Assembly: GCA_019114465.1 (NCBI GenBank)
Contig: DXFM01000036.1
Location: forward strand, 1 to 64,000
DNA from: Candidatus Lachnoclostridium avicola
Lineage (GTDB): Bacteria > Bacillota > Clostridia > Lachnospirales > Lachnospiraceae
Length of the DNA stretch: 64,000 bases
Reading direction: 5' to 3'
Shown here one piece after another: positions 59,369-64,000 of the stretch. The notes beneath the pieces are model-generated. The model searched no databases. It was not told the origin of the DNA and saw only the letters and a program-made list of their open reading frames with translations. The position numbers and the translations under genes were made by a program. Position 1 is the stretch's first letter. Each line of letters begins with the position of its first letter.

Positions 59369-60229
59369 ATGTGGATAGCAGACAGCTGGAAGGATTATGA
59401 AGTGATAGACTGCTCCAAAGGCGAGAAGCTGGAGCGATGGGGAAAATATCTGCTGGTGCGGCCGGATCCCCAGGTAATCTGGGACACTCCCAGACGTCAC
59501 CGGGGCTGGAAGCAGATGAACGGCCACTACCACCGCAGCGCCAAAGGCGGGGGCGAGTGGGAGTTTTTCCACCTGCCGGAGCAGTGGACCATCGGCTACA
59601 AGGGCCTCACCTTCAATCTGAAGCCGTTCAGCTTCAAACACACCGGACTATTCCCGGAGCAGGCTGCCAACTGGGACTGGTTCGGCGCAAAAATCCGGGA
59701 GGCGGGACGGCCGGTAAAAGTGCTGAACCTTTTTGCATACACCGGAGGAGCCACCCTGGCCGCCGCCCAGGCGGGCGCGTCGGTGACCCACGTGGACGCC
59801 TCCAAGGGCATGGTGACCTGGGCTAAGGAAAACGCCCGCTCTTCCGGCCTGGAGTCCGCTCCCATCCGCTGGATCGTGGATGACTGTGTGAAATTCGTGG
59901 AGCGGGAGATCCGCCGGGGCAACCACTACGACGCCATTATCATGGATCCCCCTTCCTATGGGAGAGGACCGAAGGGGGAGATCTGGAAGATTGAGGACGC
60001 CATCCACCCCCTGGTGAAGCTGTGCGCCTCCCTGCTCTCCGATGAGCCCCTGTTCTTCCTGATCAATTCCTACACCACCGGCCTCGCCCCTGCCGTTCTC
60101 ACCTACCTGATCGGCACGGAGATCGTTCCCTTAAAGGGAGGTTCTGTCCGCTCCGAGGAGATCGGCCTGCCCGTGACGGAGAGCGGCCTCATCCTCCCCT
60201 GCGGCGCCGCCGGCCGCTGGGAAGCATAG
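59369..60229 (+). CDS. Class I SAM-dependent (RlmI/K-like) methyltransferase
   Basis: A 286-residue methyltransferase. The SAM motif VLNLFAYTGGATLAAAQAGA, then VTHVDASKGMVTWAKENARS and the catalytic-type DAIIMDPPSYGRGPKGEIW resemble the RlmI/RlmK group that methylates rRNA bases, but the N-terminal PUA domain of RlmI is absent; instead about 100 residues with a WGKYLLVRPDPQ start precede the SAM fold. The target is not known. ATG after AGAAAGAGGA. A strong terminator follows. Confidence 0.85.
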   Translation: MWIADSWKDYEVIDCSKGEKLERWGKYLLVRPDPQVIWDTPRRHRGWKQMNGHYHRSAKGGGEWEFFHLPEQWTIGYKGLTFNLKPFSFKHTGLFPEQAANWDWFGAKIREAGRPVKVLNLFAYTGGATLAAAQAGASVTHVDASKGMVTWAKENARSSGLESAPIRWIVDDCVKFVEREIRRGNHYDAIIMDPPSYGRGPKGEIWKIEDAIHPLVKLCASLLSDEPLFFLINSYTTGLAPAVLTYLIGTEIVPLKGGSVRSEEIGLPVTESGLILPCGAAGRWEA

Positions 60230-60240
60230 GTTCTCCCCTC

Positions 60241-60290
60241 AAAAAGGCCGCCCGGCATTCCCCATCTGGGAATCGCCGGGCGGCCTTTTT
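60241..60290. terminator. Bidirectional terminator
   Basis: AAAAAGGCCGCCCGGC (60241-60256) pairs perfectly with GCCGGGCGGCCTTTTT (60275-60290), with an inner ATTCCC/GGGAAT stem. It ends the methyltransferase gene and the HAD gene transcribed towards it. Confidence 0.88.
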
Positions 60291-60292
60291 CG

Positions 60293-60907
60293 TCACAGCA
60301 GAAATTCCAGTTCTTTTCTCAGGGTCTCCCCGTCCACTTTTTCGTGGCAGCAACCCTTCATGCCGCAGGCGGCGGCTCCCTGGATGTTCACCGGCTGGTC
60401 GTCCACGAAAAAGCACTCCTCCGGCTTCAATCCGAACTTCTCAAACAGCCGCTGGTAGATCTCCTTCTGGGGCTTCAGCAGCTTCTCCTCCGCGGAAAAC
60501 AGAATTCCGTCAAAGCAGTCCACCGCCGGAATATACTCCCGGTAACAGGTCCGCAGTCTCACCGACGCATTGGAACAGAGGTAGATGCCGTATCCTTTCG
60601 CCTTCAGATCCCGGATCACCTGCTCCGCCCCTTCCACCGTCCACATGCAGAATTCATGCCAGTGGAGGAAACATTTCTCCGCCAGCTCTTTTTCTCTCTC
60701 CCGGCGGAGACGGTTCTTCATCCTGCGCAGGCCCTCCTCCTCGGAGATCACGCCCATGTCCAGCAGCACCCATTCCTGGGAACCGAACACGGCGGCTTTC
60801 ACCCGGTCATATTCCTCCGTTCCTTCCTCCATAAACTGGCGGCAGGTCCGGTTCTCGTCGTAGGCCACCAGCACGTTTCCCATGTCAAACACCACGTTTT
60901 TGATCAT
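60293..60907 (-). CDS. HAD-superfamily hydrolase, subfamily IA
   Basis: A 204-residue phosphatase. Motif I is VVFDMGNVLVAYDENR, motif II YGIYLCSNASVRLRTC-like CSNAS, motif III with Lys in AEEKLLKPQKEIYQRLF, motif IV CFFVDDQPVNIQGAAACGMK. It resembles the YihX-type sugar phosphatases; substrate unknown. It is a single leftward gene ending 3 bases from the terminator. Confidence 0.87.
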   Translation of the reverse strand: MIKNVVFDMGNVLVAYDENRTCRQFMEEGTEEYDRVKAAVFGSQEWVLLDMGVISEEEGLRRMKNRLRREREKELAEKCFLHWHEFCMWTVEGAEQVIRDLKAKGYGIYLCSNASVRLRTCYREYIPAVDCFDGILFSAEEKLLKPQKEIYQRLFEKFGLKPEECFFVDDQPVNIQGAAACGMKGCCHEKVDGETLRKELEFLL

Positions 60908-61028
60908 TTTATCCCTCCATCCGCCGTCCCCCGGTCCGCCGCACGCTCTTAGCCGGCAGGTATATTTCCCATTTTCGGGACTGGGCCCTGTGAGGACAGC
61001 TCTGTTGTGTCCTCAGTATATCACAGTT

Positions 61029-61835
61029 TTACCGGGGCGTCACCGGGTATTCTCCCTCTATGGCAAAACCGTGGTCCATGGGGCCGGACCCCTTTCCCAG
61101 ATTCAGGCCGGCCGCCAGAGCTCCGGAGATATAGTTCTTTGCCCGGCGCACCGCCTCCTTCAGCTCCATCCCTTTTGCCAGGTTGGAGGCGATGGCGCTG
61201 GATAAGGTACATCCCGTTCCGTGGGTGTTGGCTGTCTCGATCCGTTTTCCCTCAAACCAGGTGTACTCCCGGCCGTCGTAGAGCAGATCGTTGGCGTCGT
61301 TTAAATTGTGGCCGCCCTTGCACAGGACGGCGCAGCCGTAGGCCTTCCAGATCTTTTCCGCCGCCCCCTCCATATCCTCCCGGGAGCGGATCTCCATCTC
61401 TGCCAGTACTTCCGCCTCTGGAATATTGGGCGTGATCACCTGGGCCATAGGCAGAAGCACATTCCGCAAAGTCTCCATGGCTTCCTCCTGAAGCAGCCTG
61501 GATCCGCTGGTGGATACCATCACCGGATCCGTCACAAGGTGTTCAGCGTGATACTCTTTCAGCTTTTCCCCAATCACCCGGATCAGGCCGCTGCTGCTCA
61601 CCATCCCCGTCTTCACCGCGTCCGGCCGGATATCGGTGAACACACAGTCCAGCTGGGATGCCAGAAACTCCGGCGTCACCTCCATGATCCCGTACACCCC
61701 GGTGGTGTTCTGGGCCGTCAGAGCCGTGACGGCGCTCATGCCGTAGACTCCGTTGGCCAGCATGGTTTTTAAATCTGCCTGAATCCCTGCGCCTCCGCTG
61801 CAGTCGCTCCCCGCTATGGTCAGTACCGTCTTCAT
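61029..61835 (-). CDS. thiD: Hydroxymethylpyrimidine/phosphomethylpyrimidine kinase
   Basis: A 268-residue ribokinase-fold enzyme that phosphorylates HMP and HMP-P for thiamine synthesis. TIAGSDCSGGAGIQADLKTM binds the pyrimidine, VTALTAQNTTGVYGI and DPVMVSTSGSRLL follow, and NTHGTGCTLSSAIASNLAKG holds the catalytic base. Start at 61835 has GAGGAGA upstream; a longer start at 61856 overlaps thiE. It is the last gene of the riboswitch-led thi operon. Confidence 0.95.
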   Translation of the reverse strand: MKTVLTIAGSDCSGGAGIQADLKTMLANGVYGMSAVTALTAQNTTGVYGIMEVTPEFLASQLDCVFTDIRPDAVKTGMVSSSGLIRVIGEKLKEYHAEHLVTDPVMVSTSGSRLLQEEAMETLRNVLLPMAQVITPNIPEAEVLAEMEIRSREDMEGAAEKIWKAYGCAVLCKGGHNLNDANDLLYDGREYTWFEGKRIETANTHGTGCTLSSAIASNLAKGMELKEAVRRAKNYISGALAAGLNLGKGSGPMDHGFAIEGEYPVTPR

Positions 61836-61852
61836 CTGTCTCCTCTCCTCTC

Positions 61853-62497
61853 TCATGATCTCTCCGCGATTTTCTCCGCCAGGGCCCGGAGCCTAGCCGC
61901 AGCCTCTTCCTTGTCCGCCGCCGCAAACAGGGCGCTGACCACGGCGATCCCGCTCACTCCCGTGCCCGCCAGCTCCAGACAGTTTTCCTCCGTGATGCCT
62001 CCGATGGCCGCCACCGGAATGGAAACCGCCCGGCAGACCGCCGTCAGCTCTTCCCGGGACAGGGTTGTGGCGTCTTTTTTGGTGGATGAGCCAAATACCG
62101 CCCCGCTTCCCAGGTAGTCCGCCCCCTGCCTCTGAGCCTCCAGAGCCTCCTCCCGGTTGTGGGCGCTGGCTCCTATGATTTTTTCCTGTCCCAGGATTCT
62201 TCTGGCCTCCGCCACCGCCATGTCCTCCTGACCCACATGGACGCCGTCGGCATCCGCCTCCAGAGCCGCCTCCACATCGTCATTGATGATCAAAGGTACC
62301 CCGTATCTGCGGCAGAGAGGTTTCAACCTCATGGCCGTCTTCACCAGCTCTTCGTGGGGCGCCTGCTTCTCTCTCAGCTGCAGAATGGTGACGCCGCCCC
62401 TCAGGGCCGCCTCCACCGCCTCCTCCAGGGATTCCTTCCCCAGCCACGTGCGGTCCGTCACCGCGTACAGTCTCAGTTTATCCGGTGAAATCTTCAA
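61853..62497 (-). CDS. thiE: Thiamine-phosphate synthase
   Basis: A 214-residue TIM-barrel enzyme joining HMP-PP and thiazole phosphate. Segments: RLYAVTDRTWLGKESLEEAV, LQLREKQAPHEELV, LIINDDVEAALEADADGVHV, GASAHNREEALEAQRQGADY, VFGSSTKKDATTLSRE and PVAAIGGITEENCLEL. Start overlaps thiM by 20 bases. It is the third gene of the thi operon and joins the salvaged thiazole and pyrimidine halves made by ThiM and ThiD. Confidence 0.96.
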   Translation of the reverse strand: MKISPDKLRLYAVTDRTWLGKESLEEAVEAALRGGVTILQLREKQAPHEELVKTAMRLKPLCRRYGVPLIINDDVEAALEADADGVHVGQEDMAVAEARRILGQEKIIGASAHNREEALEAQRQGADYLGSGAVFGSSTKKDATTLSREELTAVCRAVSIPVAAIGGITEENCLELAGTGVSGIAVVSALFAAADKEEAAARLRALAEKIAERS

Positions 62498-63293
62498 TGT
62501 TCTCCCTCCATTCCTCTATGCTTCCAGCGGCGTCAAACAGCCGGACCCGAAAGGTGCCGGCTCCGCCGCCCGCTTGTTTCGTCTCCTCCCAGGCCAGCTC
62601 CCCGCAGGCTTTCCAGAATGAGGCCGCGGCCGCCGCCGCCTCAAAGTAATCTCTCTCCTCCGGTTTCTGTCCTCCCAGAAAAGCTCCCGTCAGGGCGGAC
62701 AGCATACAGCCGGTGCCGGTGACCAGCCCCATGGCCGGAGTGCCTCCCCGGACCACCCGCTCCCGAAGGCCGTCTGACACCACATCCTCCTCTCCGCTGA
62801 GGAGGACGACACAGCCGTACTTTACCGCCGCCCGCCGGGCGCAGGCAGCCCGCTCCCGAAGGCCGGCCCCGGCGCTGTCCACGCCGTGAAACTCTCCCGT
62901 TTCCCCCAGCAGGGCCAGAGCTTCCGAAAAATTGCAGTGGATCACGTCCGGCCGGATGGAGTCCAGCAGCCTCAGGGTCTGCTCCTTTCTCCAGGAGCTG
63001 GCCCCCGCTCCCACCGGATCAGCCGTCACCGGCACTCCGGCGGCCTTCGCCCCCAGGCCCGCCGCCAGAATTCCCTTCAGTTTTTCCTCATCCGGCGTGC
63101 CGAAATTCAACACCGCAGCAGCGCAGGCAGCGGCGATCTCCCCTGCCTCCTCCTTCGCCTGGGCCAGAATCGGCCTGGCTCCCGCCGCCAGCAGGATATT
63201 CGCCACATCCGGTCCTGCCGCCAGATTGGCAATGCAGTGAACCCGGGGATGGTTCTCTCTCATCTGTTTTAACAGCAGTTCTCCCTGTCTCAT
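62478..63293 (-). CDS. thiM: Hydroxyethylthiazole kinase
   Basis: A 271-residue kinase salvaging the thiazole half of thiamine. Segments: VHCIANLAAGPDVANILLAA, LNFGTPDEEKLKGILAAGLG, VPVTADPVGAGASSWRKEQT, VIHCNFSEALALLGETG and the active-site LVTGTGCMLSALTGAFLGGQ. It overlaps both thiW (4 bases) and thiE (20 bases). Its presence with ThiW, and no thiC or thiG here, marks this as a salvage operon. Confidence 0.95.
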   Translation of the reverse strand: MRQGELLLKQMRENHPRVHCIANLAAGPDVANILLAAGARPILAQAKEEAGEIAAACAAAVLNFGTPDEEKLKGILAAGLGAKAAGVPVTADPVGAGASSWRKEQTLRLLDSIRPDVIHCNFSEALALLGETGEFHGVDSAGAGLRERAACARRAAVKYGCVVLLSGEEDVVSDGLRERVVRGGTPAMGLVTGTGCMLSALTGAFLGGQKPEERDYFEAAAAAASFWKACGELAWEETKQAGGGAGTFRVRLFDAAGSIEEWRENIEDFTG

Positions 63294-63826
63294 CTCTTCT
63301 CCAGTCCTCTCACAGCTTCTCTCATCACTCCGAAACCGCCGCTCTTTTTCAGCACGGCGATCACCGCCGCCGCGATGGCCGTTCCGCCCACTGTGGACAC
63401 CAGGAAGGGAAGGACGTAGGCGAAAGCGGCCACCTTATTTCCCATGATCCACACAGCCACCGGCCAGGCAGTCAGACCGCCCACAAAGCCGGTTCCCACG
63501 ATCTCCGCGCCGTAGGTCAGCCACAGCCTTCCCGTCTTCCCGTACACCAGCCCGCACAGCAGAGCCCCGCACATGCTGCCGGGAAAGGCCAGCAGACTGC
63601 CCGTCCCCAGCATATTCCGGATCAGGCTGGTGACAAAGGCCATTCCCACTCCGTACCAGGGACCCAGAAACACCGCCGCCAGCACATTCACCATATGCTG
63701 GACAGGAAAACACCGGGACGCCCCCACAGGGATAGAAAACGGCGAGCAAGCCACCGCCACCGCCGCCATCAGTCCCGCTGCTGCCAGTTTCCTCACATTC
63801 ACTGTACCGCTGTTTGTTTTTCTCAT
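63290..63826 (-). CDS. thiW: Energy-coupling factor thiamine-precursor S component ThiW
   Basis: A 178-residue membrane substrate-binding component of an ECF transporter. About five to six helices are visible (KLAAAGLMAAVAVACSPFSI, then the family motif GASRCFPVQHMVNVLAAVFL), with LGPWYGVGMAFVTSLIRNML and GLTAWPVAVWIMGNKVAAFA. ThiW is predicted to import hydroxyethylthiazole, which matches ThiM next to it. Start at 63826 has GGAGGAGAG upstream. It is the first gene after the TPP riboswitch; the shared ECF energising module is elsewhere. Confidence 0.93.
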   Translation of the reverse strand: MRKTNSGTVNVRKLAAAGLMAAVAVACSPFSIPVGASRCFPVQHMVNVLAAVFLGPWYGVGMAFVTSLIRNMLGTGSLLAFPGSMCGALLCGLVYGKTGRLWLTYGAEIVGTGFVGGLTAWPVAVWIMGNKVAAFAYVLPFLVSTVGGTAIAAAVIAVLKKSGGFGVMREAVRGLEKR

Positions 63827-63931
63827 AGTTCTCTCCTCCATTCCGGGAGCCGCCCGCCAGGCTTACGGCAGACCCCTCCGCCCCGGATGCGCAGGCACCT
63901 CCCGGCGGCATCCGCCCGCCAGACTTATCAC

Positions 63932-63958
63932 AAAAAAAGAAGACATACCACGTATGTC
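63932..63958 (-). terminator. Riboswitch-linked terminator
   Basis: GACATAC and GTATGTC (63942-63948, 63952-63958) form a small hairpin on the minus strand, followed by a run of U (complement of 63932-63938). It lies just after the TPP riboswitch and is its probable expression platform. Confidence 0.75.
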
Positions 63959-63971
63959 CCCCTGTCTCTCC

Positions 63972-64000
63972 TAAGTCCCTACGTTGGCATTACCCAAATC
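63972..64000 (-). promoter_or_regulatory. TPP riboswitch, 3' part only
   Basis: On the minus strand 63976-63995 reads GGGTAATGCCAACGTAGGGA, close to the conserved 3' end of the TPP (THI) riboswitch. The rest of the aptamer lies past the window's right end. It sits about 150 bases upstream of thiW and should shut the operon when thiamine diphosphate is abundant. Confidence 0.85.

Overview
The window looks like a chromosomal segment from a GC-rich member of the Lachnospiraceae or a related Clostridia lineage. This is an inference from strong Gram-positive ribosome binding sites (AGGAGG), sigma-A type promoters (TTGACA, 17 bases, TATAAT), a Gram-positive SOS box, a CsoR-type copper operator, a DUF5688 protein, choline-binding-like cell wall repeats and a TPP-riboswitch thiW-thiM-thiE-thiD operon. 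No rRNA, complete tRNA or CRISPR array was seen.

Bases 1 to about 4510 are the right part of an AT-richer integrated element (prophage-like or small integrative element). It holds a leftward row of small phage-type genes, a membrane-anchored cargo protein, and a lysogeny-type switch (two divergent XRE regulators with three shared operator-like sites, followed by an ImmA/IrrE-type peptidase). A 28-residue holin-like toxin follows, facing a consensus promoter for an antisense RNA (type I toxin-antitoxin layout), then a tyrosine recombinase ending 30 bases before a tRNA-3'-end-like attachment site. Just outside is a short relic sharing the C-terminal end of a second integrase.

Bases 4.7-29 kb are mostly chromosomal housekeeping and metabolism: a NagB/6PGL-family sugar phosphate isomerase, a histidine phosphatase, a hybrid sensor kinase, a duplicated CmpB-type membrane protein, mgtE with a structured leader containing a terminator-like hairpin and short leader peptides, a SUFU-domain protein with an amidohydrolase, a YARHG/PstS-like lipoprotein, a DapL-like aminotransferase, a metallo-beta-lactamase fold hydrolase, an rsmH-like gene, recQ, an M20 amidohydrolase, acylphosphatase, feoAB, and uvrB behind an SOS box.

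Bases 29.6-36.3 kb are a defence locus: a complete four-gene Wadjet (jetABCD) anti-plasmid system, bounded downstream by a YafQ-like toxin relic and preceded only 21 bases upstream by an EAL-domain phosphodiesterase gene. Upstream again lie a Cof-type phosphatase and an unusual flavin-reductase-like/TerD fusion.

Bases 40-53.5 kb hold a D-serine use locus (GntP permease, dsdA, cupin-XRE regulator), a metal efflux locus (CopA carrying a C-terminal CopZ domain with its own ribosome binding site; a Cd/Zn-type ATPase and a separate HMA chaperone), a class M sirtuin with a Zn-macrodomain ADP-ribose hydrolase, an aldo/keto reductase, and an Rrf2 regulator/NAD(P)-binding protein pair whose promoters carry the same palindrome.

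Bases 53.6-64 kb hold a small XRE regulator, threonine aldolase, NhaC antiporter with a creatininase-family hydrolase, a secreted cell-wall-binding repeat protein, an RNA-methyltransferase-like protein, a HAD phosphatase, and the thiamine salvage operon led by a TPP riboswitch cut by the window end.
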